64,000 nucleotides of DNA from Pseudomonas flavescens. Its GTDB lineage: Bacteria > Pseudomonadota > Gammaproteobacteria > Pseudomonadales > Pseudomonadaceae. Below, in pieces: positions 38,020 to 48,832 of this stretch (the stretch's first letter is position 1; each line of letters starts with the position of its first letter). Position numbers and translations under genes: made by a program. The DNA lies in the NCBI RefSeq assembly GCF_013408425.1, contig NZ_JACBYV010000001.1, positions 930,001 to 994,000 on the forward strand. Direction: 5' to 3'. The notes under the pieces were generated by a model. It searched no databases, had not been told where the DNA came from, and worked only from the letters and a program-made list of their open reading frames with translations.

Positions 38020-39285
38020 ATGACTTGCATGCGTCGTGTTGTCGGGGGCTGTCTGGTCGCAGGGCTGGGTCTGTCCGCTCAGGCCGAGGAGGGCGGATTC
38101 ATGGAGGACTCCCAAGCTGACCTGCAACTGCGCAATTATTTTTTCAGCCGCGATTATTCCGGGATCGTCGGTAGCAGCACGCAATCGAGAACCCAGGAGT
38201 GGGCCCAGGGGTTCATCTTCGATTTCCGTTCGGGGTACACCCGTGGCCCGGTTGGCTTTGGTGTGGATGTGCTGGGGCTCTATGGCATCAAGCTCGATAG
38301 CGGTCGCGGGCGTACCAGCAGTGGTCTGCTGCCGGTGCACGACGGTCGGGGAGCCCATGAATATGGGCGCATGGGTGCAGCCCTGAAGGTGAAGTTGTCG
38401 CGTACCGAACTCAAGGTCGGTGAATTGCGGCCCCATCTTCCCGTGCTGTTACACAGTGATCTGCGTTTGCTACCGCCGACCTATCAGGGGGCTGCGCTGG
38501 TATCCAACGAGATCGAGGGGCTGACGCTGCAGGCTGGGCAGATGCGTTCTACCAGCCTGCGCGACTCGACGGATCGCCAGGAGATGCACGGGCTGATCAA
38601 CGACCCCGTCAACCCGGCACGTATCGCCCGCTTCACCAGTGACCGCTTCAACTACGCCGGTGCGGATTACAGTTTCAACGCCAAACGCACCAGCGTCGGC
38701 ATCTGGCAGGCGCAATTGCAGGACATCTATCAGCAGCGGTTCTACAGTTTCAAGCATGCCGAGCCTCTTGGCGACTGGACGCTGGGGGTGAGCGCGGGGT
38801 ACTTCGATAGCCGTGACGAAGGGCGCAGCATCGCCGGCAAGCTCGACAACCAGGCAGTCTTCGCGCTGTTCTCGGCCAGGCATGGTGGTCACACCGTCTA
38901 TGTAGGGCATCAGCGGATCGACGGTGATGACGGCTTCATTCAGGTTGGCGCCAATACCAACCCGATGGGCAACACCTTGCCCACCTACGAATTCGCCGCG
39001 CCCGGTGAGCGCTCCTGGCAGGTGCGCCATGACTACGATTTCTCCGTGCTTGGCATCCCTGGCTTGACCAGTACCTTGCGTTACGTCACGGGTGACAATG
39101 TGCGTACCGGGCAGGGCTATGAAGGCGAGGACTGGGAGCGCGATCTGGATCTAGCGTATGTGGTGCAGAGTGGCCCGTTAGCGGGGCTGGGGCTGCGCTG
39201 GCGCAATGTTACGGCGCGCTCCAACTACCGCACCGACATCGACGAGAACCGGCTGATCGTCAGCTACACGCTTGGCCTGTTCTAG
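38020..39285 (+). CDS. nicP: OprD-family outer membrane porin (NicP)
   Basis: 421 residues with a signal peptide ([12 protein letters not shown]) and the OprD-family opening ([19 protein letters not shown]). The alternating beta-strand pattern runs to a C-terminal aromatic residue (YTLGLF), as expected for an outer-membrane barrel. Position after nicT identifies it as NicP, the proposed nicotinate-specific porin. A GTG at 38011 is an alternative start; the ATG at 38020 has GGAG at better spacing. A hairpin terminator lies about 150 bases downstream. Confidence 0.9.
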   Translation: MTCMRRVVGGCLVAGLGLSAQAEEGGFMEDSQADLQLRNYFFSRDYSGIVGSSTQSRTQEWAQGFIFDFRSGYTRGPVGFGVDVLGLYGIKLDSGRGRTSSGLLPVHDGRGAHEYGRMGAALKVKLSRTELKVGELRPHLPVLLHSDLRLLPPTYQGAALVSNEIEGLTLQAGQMRSTSLRDSTDRQEMHGLINDPVNPARIARFTSDRFNYAGADYSFNAKRTSVGIWQAQLQDIYQQRFYSFKHAEPLGDWTLGVSAGYFDSRDEGRSIAGKLDNQAVFALFSARHGGHTVYVGHQRIDGDDGFIQVGANTNPMGNTLPTYEFAAPGERSWQVRHDYDFSVLGIPGLTSTLRYVTGDNVRTGQGYEGEDWERDLDLAYVVQSGPLAGLGLRWRNVTARSNYRTDIDENRLIVSYTLGLF

Positions 39286-39715
39286 GTCACGGCAGGCGGG
39301 TAGCGGACGTTTCGGCGGTTGCCGCTGACCTGGCATTGGTTGCGAACAAAAGGGACTGTCGTACCGCTGAGTCAGCGCGTATTCCTGGCATGCCCGGGCC
39401 CCAGGCCATTGCTGCTCTCTTCGCTGACACCGCATGAAGCCCCGACCCTCTCCCCGGATGGTCGGGGCTTTGTGCTTGGGTTGTTCAGATTCGCTCTGCA
39501 ATGCGGGCACCTCAGGCAGGATCAGCGTTTTCCCAATGGGCCGGTGATCACCCATGGGGCCACGCGAGAGTGCAGGCATGGATAGGGAATCCGCTGTGCG
39601 GCTGATATGGCCGCTGTGCCTTCGCCAGCCAATCAATTGCCTCTTTGCGTCACACTCTGGCGCCTCGCTCTGTCATCATTCACCGTCTGATTCTGCACAC
39701 TCAGGAACCCCATCC
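39286..39715. other. Intergenic stretch between nicP and recC
   Basis: About 430 bases with no gene. It contains the hairpin at 39437-39470 that probably ends the nic operon; the recC promoter must lie after it. Confidence 0.5.
39437..39470 (+). terminator. Terminator after nicP
   Basis: AAGCCCCGACC pairs with GGTCGGGGCTT (11-bp perfect stem, 12-base loop), followed by a T/G-rich run (TGTGCTTGGGTTGTT). It is the likely end of the nicCDEFTP transcript. Confidence 0.65.
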
Positions 39716-42700
39716 ATGTCGGCGCTGAACCCCGGTCTGATCGTGATCCATGGCAACCGCCTCGAGGAGCTGCGCGCCCTGGCGGTGGAGTGGATGCGTC
39801 GGTACCCGCTGCGCCCGCTGGAGAACGAGGTACTGCTGGTGCAGAGCAACGGTTTTGCCCAGTGGCTCAAGCTGGCCCTGGCCGAGCAGGAGGGCTGTGG
39901 TATCGCCGCGGCCACGGATGTGAGCCTGCCGGCACGCTTTCTCTGGCAGGCCTACCGCAGCGTGCTGGGCAGCGAGGCGATTCCCCAGCAGTCGCCGCTG
40001 GACAAGGCGCCGCTGACCTGGCGGTTGATGCGCCTGCTGCCGAGCCTGTTGAGCGAGCCCTGTTTCGCACCGCTGCGGCGCTTTCTGGCGGACGATGCCG
40101 ACCTGCGCAAGCGCCACCAGTTGGCCGAGCGCCTGGCCGATCTGTTCGACCAGTACCAGGTGTACCGCGCCGACTGGCTGGCGGACTGGGCCGAAGGGCG
40201 CGATCAGTTGCGCACCGCCCGTGGCGGCGTGCACGAGATGGACGAAAGCGCGCTGTGGCAACCCCTGCTGTGGCGCACGTTGCTGGCCGATGTTGGCGAT
40301 GAGCACCTGGCCCAGAGCCGGGCGGGCGTGCACCCGCGCTTCGTCGCCAGGCTGGCGGAGCTGGATGCGCCGCCCCGTGGCCTGCCACGCCGGGTCACGG
40401 TGTTCGGTATCTCTTCACTGCCGGCGCAGATGCTCGAGGCGCTGGCGGCCATGGCGCGCTTCAGCCAGGTGATGCTCTACGTGCAGAACCCGTCGCAGCA
40501 CCACTGGGGCGATATCGTCGAAGACAAGGACCTGCTGCGCCACGAGTATCGCCGGCACAAGCGCAAGTCGGGCGGGCAGGCTGGGCAAGTCGGTCAACTG
40601 GGGCTGTTCGACGCCGTGGAGCTGCATCAGCACGGCCAGCCGCTGCTGGCCTCCTGGGGCAAGCAGGGGCGCGATTACATCAACCTGCTGGATCAGTACG
40701 ACGAGCCGCAGCGCTACCGTGAGCATTTCGAGCGCATCGACCTGTTCAGCACGATGAACGAGGGCACGCTGCTCGGCCAGCTGCAGAACGACATTCTCGA
40801 CCTGCGCCCGGTGGAAGAGAGCCGCACGCATTGGCCCGCTGTCGACCCCGAGCAGGATCGCTCTCTGCGCTTTCATGTCGCCCACAGCGCCCAGCGCGAG
40901 GTGGAGGTGTTGCACGATCATCTGCTGGCGGCGTTCAGCGCGGACCCGACGCTGCGCCCTCGGGACATCATCGTCATGGTGCCCGACGTGAACAGCTACG
41001 CGGCGCAGATTCGCGCGGTGTTCGGCCAGTTCGCCAGCGACGATCCGCGTTTCATTCCCTTCACCCTGGCGGACCAGGGGCTGCGCGGCAAGGAGCCCCT
41101 GGTGATCGCCCTGGAGCATCTGCTGCGCCTGCCCGACAGCCGCTTCAGCGTCAGCGAGATTCTCGACCTGCTGGACGTGGCCGCGGTGCGAGCCCGCTTC
41201 GCCATTCCCGAAGACCAGCTGTCGGTGCTACGCCGCTGGCTAGAGGGCGCTGGCGTGCGTTGGGGGCTGGATGCCGAGCAGCGCGAAGGCCTTGGCCTGG
41301 GGGCCGGGCTGGAGCAGAACAGCTGGCGCTTCGGCCTGCGGCGCATGCTGCTCGGCTACGCCGTGGGTGGTGCCGGTGCGCGTGCGGGCATCGAGCCCTT
41401 TGATGAGATCGGCGGCCTGGATGCCGCGCTGATCGGCCCGCTGACACGCCTGCTGGACGTGCTGGAAACGCATTGCGGCAGCCTTGCCGAGACGCTGCTG
41501 CCGGTGACCTGGGGCGAGCGTCTGCGAGCGCTGCTGGACGACTTCTTCCTGCCCCAGGACGAGCGCGACGAGGTACTGCGCAACCAGGCCCAGGATGCGC
41601 TGGAGAGCTGGCTGGAACTCTGCGAAGCGGCCACGCTGGAAGAGGCCCTGCCGCTGGCCGTGGTCCGTGAGGCCTGGCTGGGCGGGCTCGACCAGGGTGG
41701 CCTCAGCCAGCGCTTCCTGGCGGGCGCGGTGAACGTCTGCACGCTGATGCCGATGCGCGCCATCCCGTTTCGTCACCTGTGCCTGCTGGGCATGAACGAT
41801 GGCGATTACCCGCGCAGCCAGGCGCCGCTGGACTTCGACCTGATGGGCGGCGACTACCGCCCCGGCGATCGCTCGCGCCGTGAGGACGATCGCTACCTGC
41901 TGCTCGAGGCGCTGCTGGCGGTGCGCGAGCGCCTGTACATCAGTTGGGTCGGGCGCAGCATTCGCGACAACACCGAGCGACCGCCTTCGGTGCTGGTCGG
42001 CCAGTTGCGCGACCACCTGGCCAGCGCCTGGCGCCTGGCGGGCAACGGCGATCTGCTCCACGCCCTGACCACCGAACACCCGCTGCAACCCTTCAGCCGC
42101 CGTTACTTTTCCGGCAGCGGGCCGCTGTTCAGCTATGTGCACGAATGGGCCGCATCGCACCGTGCACCGGTGGCCCAGCCGCTCGAGCAGCCACTGGGTG
42201 CCTACCTGGCGGATGCCGCGCTCAATCTGGAAAAACTGCAGCGCTTTCTGCGCGACCCGGTGAAGCACTTCTTCACCGTGCGCCTCAAGGTGCACCTGGA
42301 CGAAACCGAGCAGGCCGAGCTGGATAGCGAGCCCTTCGCCCTGGATGGCTTGCAGCGTCACCAGATCCAGCAGGCGCTGCTGCAGGCTGCAGCCCTGGCG
42401 CTGCAAGAGAACCAGGGTGTCGACGCGGCGCTGACGCGGGCCGCGCGGCGCATTCAGCGCAGCGGTCTGCTGCCGGTGGCGGGCTTCGGTGATCGTCTGC
42501 GCGCGCAACTGCTCGAGCCGATGCCGGAGCAACTGCGTGGTTACGAAGCCCTGCTGGCGTGCTGGCCCGAGCCTCTGCCGTCGCCGATTCGCCTGAGCTT
42601 CGCCCATGCCGGCCTGGAACTCGAAGACTGGCTCGGCGAACTGCGCACTGCCGGCGATGCCCTGGCGCGCCTGGAGCTGCAAGCGGGTGGCCTGAAGCGC

Positions 42701-43165
42701 AAGGATCGCTCGCTGAAGTGGCACCGCCTGCTCAGACCCTGGGTCAGCCATGTGGTGGCCGCGGCCTGCGGGCACCCACTCACCACCCTGCTGGTCGCCG
42801 AAGACGTGCGCCTGGCCTTCGAGCCGCTGGCTCGGGCCGAGGGCGAGCGCATCCTGCGCCAGTGGCTGGAAGCCTATGCCGAGGGCATGCAGGCACCGCT
42901 GCCGGTGGCGATCAGAACGGTAGCGGCCTGGTTCGCCCTGCTCGACAAGGACGAGGATGAGGACAAGGCGATAGACGCCGCGCGCAAGGTCTACGAAGGC
43001 GGCCACCTGGTCACGGGTGAAGTGCAGCAGAGCGCCAGTCTGGCTCGCCAGTACCCGGGCTTCGATGCCCTGCTGCAAAACGGTCAGTTCGCCCACTGGG
43101 GGGCCGTGCTCTACAAATCATTGCTCGATGCAGACATTGCCGAACTCAAGGACCACCAGCCATGA
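39716..43165 (+). CDS. recC: Exodeoxyribonuclease V subunit RecC
   Basis: 1149 residues from the ATG at 39716 (CAGGAA upstream). The opening IVIHGNRLEELRALAVEWM and NEVLLVQSNGFAQWL are typical of RecC, as are GLCLLG-like blocks (LCLLGMNDGDYPR) and DDRYLLLEALLAVRERLYISW near residues 720-745. RecC is the non-catalytic subunit that recognises Chi and splits the strands for RecB and RecD in double-strand-break repair and degradation of foreign linear DNA. First gene of recCBD; recB starts within its stop. Confidence 0.95.
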   Translation: MSALNPGLIVIHGNRLEELRALAVEWMRRYPLRPLENEVLLVQSNGFAQWLKLALAEQEGCGIAAATDVSLPARFLWQAYRSVLGSEAIPQQSPLDKAPLTWRLMRLLPSLLSEPCFAPLRRFLADDADLRKRHQLAERLADLFDQYQVYRADWLADWAEGRDQLRTARGGVHEMDESALWQPLLWRTLLADVGDEHLAQSRAGVHPRFVARLAELDAPPRGLPRRVTVFGISSLPAQMLEALAAMARFSQVMLYVQNPSQHHWGDIVEDKDLLRHEYRRHKRKSGGQAGQVGQLGLFDAVELHQHGQPLLASWGKQGRDYINLLDQYDEPQRYREHFERIDLFSTMNEGTLLGQLQNDILDLRPVEESRTHWPAVDPEQDRSLRFHVAHSAQREVEVLHDHLLAAFSADPTLRPRDIIVMVPDVNSYAAQIRAVFGQFASDDPRFIPFTLADQGLRGKEPLVIALEHLLRLPDSRFSVSEILDLLDVAAVRARFAIPEDQLSVLRRWLEGAGVRWGLDAEQREGLGLGAGLEQNSWRFGLRRMLLGYAVGGAGARAGIEPFDEIGGLDAALIGPLTRLLDVLETHCGSLAETLLPVTWGERLRALLDDFFLPQDERDEVLRNQAQDALESWLELCEAATLEEALPLAVVREAWLGGLDQGGLSQRFLAGAVNVCTLMPMRAIPFRHLCLLGMNDGDYPRSQAPLDFDLMGGDYRPGDRSRREDDRYLLLEALLAVRERLYISWVGRSIRDNTERPPSVLVGQLRDHLASAWRLAGNGDLLHALTTEHPLQPFSRRYFSGSGPLFSYVHEWAASHRAPVAQPLEQPLGAYLADAALNLEKLQRFLRDPVKHFFTVRLKVHLDETEQAELDSEPFALDGLQRHQIQQALLQAAALALQENQGVDAALTRAARRIQRSGLLPVAGFGDRLRAQLLEPMPEQLRGYEALLACWPEPLPSPIRLSFAHAGLELEDWLGELRTAGDALARLELQAGGLKRKDRSLKWHRLLRPWVSHVVAAACGHPLTTLLVAEDVRLAFEPLARAEGERILRQWLEAYAEGMQAPLPVAIRTVAAWFALLDKDEDEDKAIDAARKVYEGGHLVTGEVQQSASLARQYPGFDALLQNGQFAHWGAVLYKSLLDADIAELKDHQP

Positions 43166-46100
43166 GCCAGTCAACACGTCCCCTGGCGCTGCGTTTTCCG
43201 CTGCACGGCAGCCGCCTGATCGAGGCCAGCGCCGGTACCGGCAAGACCTACACCATCTCGGCGCTGTACCTGCGCCTGATCCTCCAGCATGGCGGTGAAG
43301 CCGCCTTTCGCGAGCCACTGCTGCCGCCGCAGATTCTCGTGGTGACCTTCACCGACGCCGCCACCCGTGAATTGCGTGACCGCATCCGGGCGCGCCTGGT
43401 AGAGGCGGCCACGGTGTTTCGCGGTGATGCCGAGGGTGACGCCTTGCTGGCGACCCTGAAGGCCGACTTCGCCTGCGCCGAATGGCCGGAGTGCGCCCGG
43501 CGCCTGGAGCTGGCTGCGCAATGGATGGACGAGGCGGCGGTGTCGACCATTCACGGCTGGTGCCAGCGCATGCTGCGTGAACACGCCTTCGACAGCGGCA
43601 GCCTGTTCAGCCAGACCCTGGAAACCGACCACAGCGAGCTGCTCGCCGAGGTGGTGCGCGACTATTGGCGCCAGCACTGCTACCCGCTGCAGGGCCTGGC
43701 CCTCGAATGGGTGGCGGAGAACTGGGGCGCGCCGGACGAGCTGGGCATGCGCATTCGCCCGCTGCTCGGCGAGGACGACGATGGCGCCGCCCTGGCGCTG
43801 GGCGATCTGCTGGATGGAACCTTGCAGGCGCGTCAGCGCGCGCTGATCGCCCTCAAACAACCCTGGGCAGCCTGGGTCGACGAGTTGCAGGGCCTGCTCG
43901 ACCAGGCGGCGGCCGGAAAGCAGGTCGATGCCAGAAAGCTGCAGGCGCGTTTCTACGTGCCCTGGTTCGACAAGCTGCGCGCCTGGGCCCTGGGCGATGA
44001 TGAAGTACTGGATATCGGCACCGGCTTCACGCGGCTGACCCCGCACGGCCTGGCCGAGGCCTGGAAGGTGGGGGCGCCGCCTGCGCATCCGGCACTGGAT
44101 GCCATGGCCACGCTCAAGGCGCAGCTCGATGGGCTGCCCGCACCGGGCGATGCCGCGCTGCGCCACGCCGCCGCCTGGATCCGTCAGCGCTTCGACCGCG
44201 AGAAACGCCAGCGCGCCGAGATGGGTTTCGACGACATGCTCACCCGCCTGGACGACGCCCTGCAGAGCGACAGCGGCCCGCGCCTGGCCGAGGTGATACG
44301 TCAGCAGTTCCCGGTGGCACTGATCGACGAATTTCAGGACACCGACCCGCTGCAATACCGCATCTTCGACACCCTCTATCAGGTGGAGGCGAATCGCGAC
44401 GATTGCGGCCTGTTCATGATCGGCGACCCCAAGCAGGCCATCTATTCCTTCCGCGGCGCGGACATCCACACCTACCTGCGTGCACGCCGTGCCACCGCCG
44501 GGCGACACTACAACCTGGACACCAACTTCCGCTCCAGCGAGCACATGGTCGAAGCGGTCAACGGGCTGTTCCAGCTGGCCGAGTCACGCGAGGACGGGCA
44601 GGGTGCCTTTCTGCTGCGTGACGACCTGCCGTTCATTGCGGTCGGCGCTCAGGGGCGCAAGGAAGTCTGGACGGTCGAGAGCGAGGCGCAGCCGGCGCTC
44701 AACCTCTGGCAACTGCCCAGCGACGAGGCGGTCGCCAAGGGACGTTATCTGGACGCCCTGGCCGGTAGCGCCGCGGCAGAAATCGTCCGCTTGCTGGTGC
44801 TTGGCCAGCAGCAACGTGCTGGTTTCATCAAAGGCGAAACGCTGACGGCCCTGCGGCCCAGCGACATCGCCGTGCTGGTGCGCGATTTCAAGGAAGCCCA
44901 GGCGATTCGTGGCGAGCTGGCCATGCGTGGCGTACGCAGCGTGTACCTGTCGGACAAGGATTCGGTGTTCGACACCGTGGAAGCCCATGACCTGTTGCTG
45001 TGGCTGCGCGCCTGCGCCGAGCCCGATCAGGATCGCCCGCTGCGCGCGGCACTGGCCAGTTCGACCCTGGGCCTGAGCCTCACCGAGCTGGAACAGCTGA
45101 ACCTCGACGAGCGCTTCTGGGAGGCGCGGGTCATGCAATTCCGTGGTTATCGCCAGCGCTGGCAGCGCCAGGGCGTGCTGCCGATGTTGCGCCAGTTGCT
45201 ACAGGATTTCGGCCTGCCACAGCGACTGATGAGCCGTCCTGACGGCGAACGGGTGCTGACCAATCTGCTGCACCTGGCCGAGTTGCTGCAGCTGGCCGCC
45301 GCCGAACTGGACGGCGAACTGGCGCTGATCCGTCATCTTGGCGAGTCCCTGGCCGGGCGCGGTCAGGCTGCCGAGGAGCAGGTGCTGCGCCTGGAAAGCG
45401 ACGATGCGCTGGTGCGCGTGGTGACCATCCACAAATCCAAGGGCCTGGAATACCCGCTGGTGTTCCTGCCCTTCATCTGTTCCTTCCGCCCGCTGGACGA
45501 CAAGAAACCGGTGCAGGTCCACGACGGCGAGCGCCGCCGCCTGCTGCTCAAACCCGACGAGGCCAGCCTGGCTCAGGCCGAGCAGGAGCGTCTGGGCGAG
45601 GACCTGCGCCTGCTCTACGTGGCATTGACCCGCGCCCAGCACGCCTGCTGGCTGGGTATCGCTGACCTGAAGATCGGTACCGCCAAGACCTCGCGGCTGC
45701 ACCAGTGCGCGCTCGGTTATCTGCTCGGCGGCGGGCAGCCCCTGGCGCAGAGCGCGCAACTGAGCGACTGGCTGAGCCCGCTGGCCGATCCACCCCGTTG
45801 CGTGGTGCTGCCCGCACCGGTTGCCAGTGAGCAGCAGTACCGTGCGCAGGATGCCAACGCGTTCGAGCCGCAGTGGCGCACGCCATCACGGCGTGCTGCC
45901 GAGCATTGGTGGATCGCCTCCTACAGTGCCTTGCGCATGCAGGAGGGCGAGGCCAGTACGCTCGATCGCCACGACGACGTTTCACCGGACAGCTCGGCCG
46001 TGCAGATCGCCAGTGACGACGAGCGCCCGGCACTGGCGCTGGAGCAGATTCCGGTCTCCGCCCAGGGGCTGCACCGTTTTCCACGCGGGCCGAACCCTGG

Positions 46101-46797
46101 CACCTTCCTCCATGGCCTGCTGGAAATCGCTGCGGCGCAAGGCTTCGCGGAGATGGCGGCAGCGCCGGACGTGCTGCGCGAACACCTGGCGCGGCGTTGT
46201 CAGCGACGCGGCCTGGCAAGCTGGATCGAGCCGCTGTGGCTGTGGCTGCAGGGCCTGCTGGTGCAGCCCATGGCGCTGGGTAATGGCCAGTCAGTGAGCC
46301 TGGCGACCCTGGGCGAGTACCAGGCGGAGCTGGAGTTCTGGTTCGAGGCCCGGCGGGTCGACGTGCTGCGTCTGGATGCGCTGGTACAACGCGCTGAAAT
46401 GCCCGGCGTGGCGCGCCCGCAACTGAGCCCGGATACCTTGAATGGCATGTTCAAGGGGTTTATCGACCTGGTGTTCGAGCATGAGGGCCGCTACTACGTG
46501 GTCGACTACAAGTCCAACTGGCTGGGCGCCGACGAGCAGGCCTATACCGCTGAGGCCATGAGCGCTGCCGTGGCCAGCCATCGCTACGATCTGCAGTACG
46601 TGCTGTACGTGCTGGCGCTGCATCGCCACTTGCGGCTGCGCCTGGCCGATTACGACTACGATCGGCACATGGGCGGGGCGCTGTACCTGTTCCTCCGTGC
46701 GCCGGGGGCCGGGCAATATTTGGCGCGGCCGGAGCGGGCGCTGATCGAAAAACTGGACGCGCTGTTTCTCGGCGAGCCCGTGGAGGTACTGGCATGA
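43162..46797 (+). CDS. recB: Exodeoxyribonuclease V subunit RecB
   Basis: 1211 residues. 3'-5' helicase plus nuclease. Walker A is ASAGTGKTYTIS near residue 20; the Walker B/motif II region is LIDEFQDTDPLQYR, motif III MIGDPKQAIYSFRGADIH, and VVTIHKSKGLEYPLV lies in the second helicase half. The C-terminal nuclease domain keeps its catalytic residues (GFIDLVFEHEG, then VVDYKSN at about 1113-1119). The start codon overlaps the recC stop and its own stop overlaps recD (ATGA), which gives coupled translation of the complex. Confidence 0.97.
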   Translation: MSQSTRPLALRFPLHGSRLIEASAGTGKTYTISALYLRLILQHGGEAAFREPLLPPQILVVTFTDAATRELRDRIRARLVEAATVFRGDAEGDALLATLKADFACAEWPECARRLELAAQWMDEAAVSTIHGWCQRMLREHAFDSGSLFSQTLETDHSELLAEVVRDYWRQHCYPLQGLALEWVAENWGAPDELGMRIRPLLGEDDDGAALALGDLLDGTLQARQRALIALKQPWAAWVDELQGLLDQAAAGKQVDARKLQARFYVPWFDKLRAWALGDDEVLDIGTGFTRLTPHGLAEAWKVGAPPAHPALDAMATLKAQLDGLPAPGDAALRHAAAWIRQRFDREKRQRAEMGFDDMLTRLDDALQSDSGPRLAEVIRQQFPVALIDEFQDTDPLQYRIFDTLYQVEANRDDCGLFMIGDPKQAIYSFRGADIHTYLRARRATAGRHYNLDTNFRSSEHMVEAVNGLFQLAESREDGQGAFLLRDDLPFIAVGAQGRKEVWTVESEAQPALNLWQLPSDEAVAKGRYLDALAGSAAAEIVRLLVLGQQQRAGFIKGETLTALRPSDIAVLVRDFKEAQAIRGELAMRGVRSVYLSDKDSVFDTVEAHDLLLWLRACAEPDQDRPLRAALASSTLGLSLTELEQLNLDERFWEARVMQFRGYRQRWQRQGVLPMLRQLLQDFGLPQRLMSRPDGERVLTNLLHLAELLQLAAAELDGELALIRHLGESLAGRGQAAEEQVLRLESDDALVRVVTIHKSKGLEYPLVFLPFICSFRPLDDKKPVQVHDGERRRLLLKPDEASLAQAEQERLGEDLRLLYVALTRAQHACWLGIADLKIGTAKTSRLHQCALGYLLGGGQPLAQSAQLSDWLSPLADPPRCVVLPAPVASEQQYRAQDANAFEPQWRTPSRRAAEHWWIASYSALRMQEGEASTLDRHDDVSPDSSAVQIASDDERPALALEQIPVSAQGLHRFPRGPNPGTFLHGLLEIAAAQGFAEMAAAPDVLREHLARRCQRRGLASWIEPLWLWLQGLLVQPMALGNGQSVSLATLGEYQAELEFWFEARRVDVLRLDALVQRAEMPGVARPQLSPDTLNGMFKGFIDLVFEHEGRYYVVDYKSNWLGADEQAYTAEAMSAAVASHRYDLQYVLYVLALHRHLRLRLADYDYDRHMGGALYLFLRAPGAGQYLARPERALIEKLDALFLGEPVEVLA

Positions 46798-48818
46798 CGC
46801 CGATGCTCGACAACCGTGACGGTCTGTTCGCCCTGCTGGCCGCCTGGAGCGAGCGCGGCTGGCTGCGCGAGCTGGATCGTACCCTGGCGCATTTCTTCGC
46901 CGAGCTCGACCCCGAGGCATCGCCCTTGCTGCTGCTGGCAGCGGCGCTGGCCAGCCATCAACTGGGCCAGGGGCATGTGTGCCTCGACCTGCAGACCACC
47001 CTGGCCGATCCGGATTCGGCGCTGTCGCTGCCGCCGGAAGGCGAGGACGCCGAGGGCGTCAGCCTGCTGCCTTCCGAGGTGCTGGCCGGTCTGAGCGCAG
47101 ATGCCTGGCTGGCGGCCTGCGCGAACAGCGCGCTGCTGCACGATGCCGAGGATGAGGTCGCGCCGCTGGTGCTACGCGGCACCTGCCTGTATCTGCGCCG
47201 CTACTGGGATTACGAGCGCAGCGTCGCTGCTGATATCGGCGAGCGCTTGCAGGCCCCGTCAGATGCGCCGGCCGATCTCGCTCAGCGCCTGGCGGTGCTG
47301 TTTCCCGAGCCCCTGGAGCTGGGCGGTCAGCGCCTCACCGACTGGCAGAAACTGGCCTGCGCCCTGGCGGCACGGGGGCGCTTCACGCTGATCACCGGCG
47401 GCCCCGGCACGGGCAAGACCACCACAGTGGTACGCCTGCTGGCGCTGCTGCAGGCGGCCGCGCTGGATCAGGGCGCGCCGTTGCGCCTGAGCCTGGCGGC
47501 GCCTACCGGCAAGGCGGCGGCGCGGCTGACCGAGTCCATCGGTGCGCAAGTGGCGACGCTGCCCGTCAGCGAAACGGTGCGCGAGCAGATCCCCAAGACG
47601 GTCACCACCCTGCACCGTCTGTTGGGCAGTCGGCCGGACAGTCGGCACTTCCGTCATCACGCCGCCAATCCGCTGCCGCTGGATGTGCTGGTGGTCGACG
47701 AAGCCTCGATGATCGACCTGGAAATGATGGCCAATCTGCTCGATGCGCTGCCGACCCATGCGCGGCTGATCCTGCTCGGCGACAAGGACCAGCTGGCGTC
47801 GGTGGAGGCGGGCGCGGTGCTCGGCGATTTGTGCCGTGATGCCGAGCTGGGCGGTTACAGTCACGCCACCGGCGAGTGGCTGGCGCGGCAGACTGGCGAG
47901 CGGATTGACGACGCACAGTTGCAGGTGGGAGAGCGGGCGCTGTCGCAGCACATCGTCATGCTCCGTCACTCCCGGCGCTTCGCCGGGGGCTCCGGTATCG
48001 GGCGTCTGGCTTTGGCGGTGAATCGCGGTGCGGCCATGGAGGCTCGCGAGGTGCTGGCTGCCGGTGGCGCGGATCTGCACCAGTTGCGTCTGACGGGCGA
48101 GCAGGATCGCGCCTTCGAACGCTTGCTGCTCGATGGTTTGCCAGGCGGTGAGCAACGCCCGGTGGGCTATGCCGACTACCTGAGCATTCTCCGTGAGCAG
48201 CGCCCCGGGCTGTCCGACGGTGAGGAGCGCTGGGATGCCTGGGCCGCCAGAGTGCTGGCGGCGTTCGATCGTTTTCAACTGCTGTGTGCGGTGCGCAAGG
48301 GCCCCTGGGGCGTCGAGGCGCTCAACGGGCGCATCGCCCACGCGCTGCTGCAGCGTGGGCTGATCGAACAGGAGCACGGCTGGTACGAAGGCCGGCCGGT
48401 GCTGGTCACGCGCAACGACTACGGGTTGGGGCTGATGAATGGCGATATCGGCATCGCCTTGCGATTGCCCGAGCCGGCGCTGGAGGAGGGCGGCCCGTTG
48501 CGCTCGGCCTTGCGCGTGGTGTTCCCGCGCAACGACGGCTCGGGCGGCCTGCGCTCGATCCTGCCCAGTCGCCTCGGCGCCGTGGAAACCGTGTTCGCCA
48601 TGACCGTGCACAAATCCCAGGGCTCGGAGTTCGCCCATTGCGCCCTGGTGCTGCCGGATAACCTCAACCCGGTGCTGACCAAGGAGCTGGTCTATACCGG
48701 CATCACCCGCGCCCGGGATTGCTTCAGCCTCATCGAAAGCCGCGCCGGCGTATTCGAAACCGCCATCGGGCGCCGCGTCGAGCGCCGCAGCGGGTTATGG
48801 GAGCGGTTGAGTACATAA
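46794..48818 (+). CDS. recD: Exodeoxyribonuclease V subunit RecD
   Basis: 674 residues, SF1 5'-3' helicase. Walker A is ITGGPGTGKTTTVVRLL near residue 200, followed by VVDEASMIDLEMMANLL (motif II) and LLGDKDQLASVEAGAVLGD (motif III). The C-terminal FAMTVHKSQGSEFAH is motif V/VI. Third gene of recCBD, translation-coupled to recB. The repeat array starts 14 bases after its stop, with no T-run terminator in between. Confidence 0.96.
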   Translation: MTPMLDNRDGLFALLAAWSERGWLRELDRTLAHFFAELDPEASPLLLLAAALASHQLGQGHVCLDLQTTLADPDSALSLPPEGEDAEGVSLLPSEVLAGLSADAWLAACANSALLHDAEDEVAPLVLRGTCLYLRRYWDYERSVAADIGERLQAPSDAPADLAQRLAVLFPEPLELGGQRLTDWQKLACALAARGRFTLITGGPGTGKTTTVVRLLALLQAAALDQGAPLRLSLAAPTGKAAARLTESIGAQVATLPVSETVREQIPKTVTTLHRLLGSRPDSRHFRHHAANPLPLDVLVVDEASMIDLEMMANLLDALPTHARLILLGDKDQLASVEAGAVLGDLCRDAELGGYSHATGEWLARQTGERIDDAQLQVGERALSQHIVMLRHSRRFAGGSGIGRLALAVNRGAAMEAREVLAAGGADLHQLRLTGEQDRAFERLLLDGLPGGEQRPVGYADYLSILREQRPGLSDGEERWDAWAARVLAAFDRFQLLCAVRKGPWGVEALNGRIAHALLQRGLIEQEHGWYEGRPVLVTRNDYGLGLMNGDIGIALRLPEPALEEGGPLRSALRVVFPRNDGSGGLRSILPSRLGAVETVFAMTVHKSQGSEFAHCALVLPDNLNPVLTKELVYTGITRARDCFSLIESRAGVFETAIGRRVERRSGLWERLST

Positions 48819-48832
48819 CCCACCAACAGCGA

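Noticed and set aside
41240..43096. Long antisense frames across recC and recB
   Set aside because: Codon-bias shadows of the recCBD genes; the sense frames have all expected motifs.
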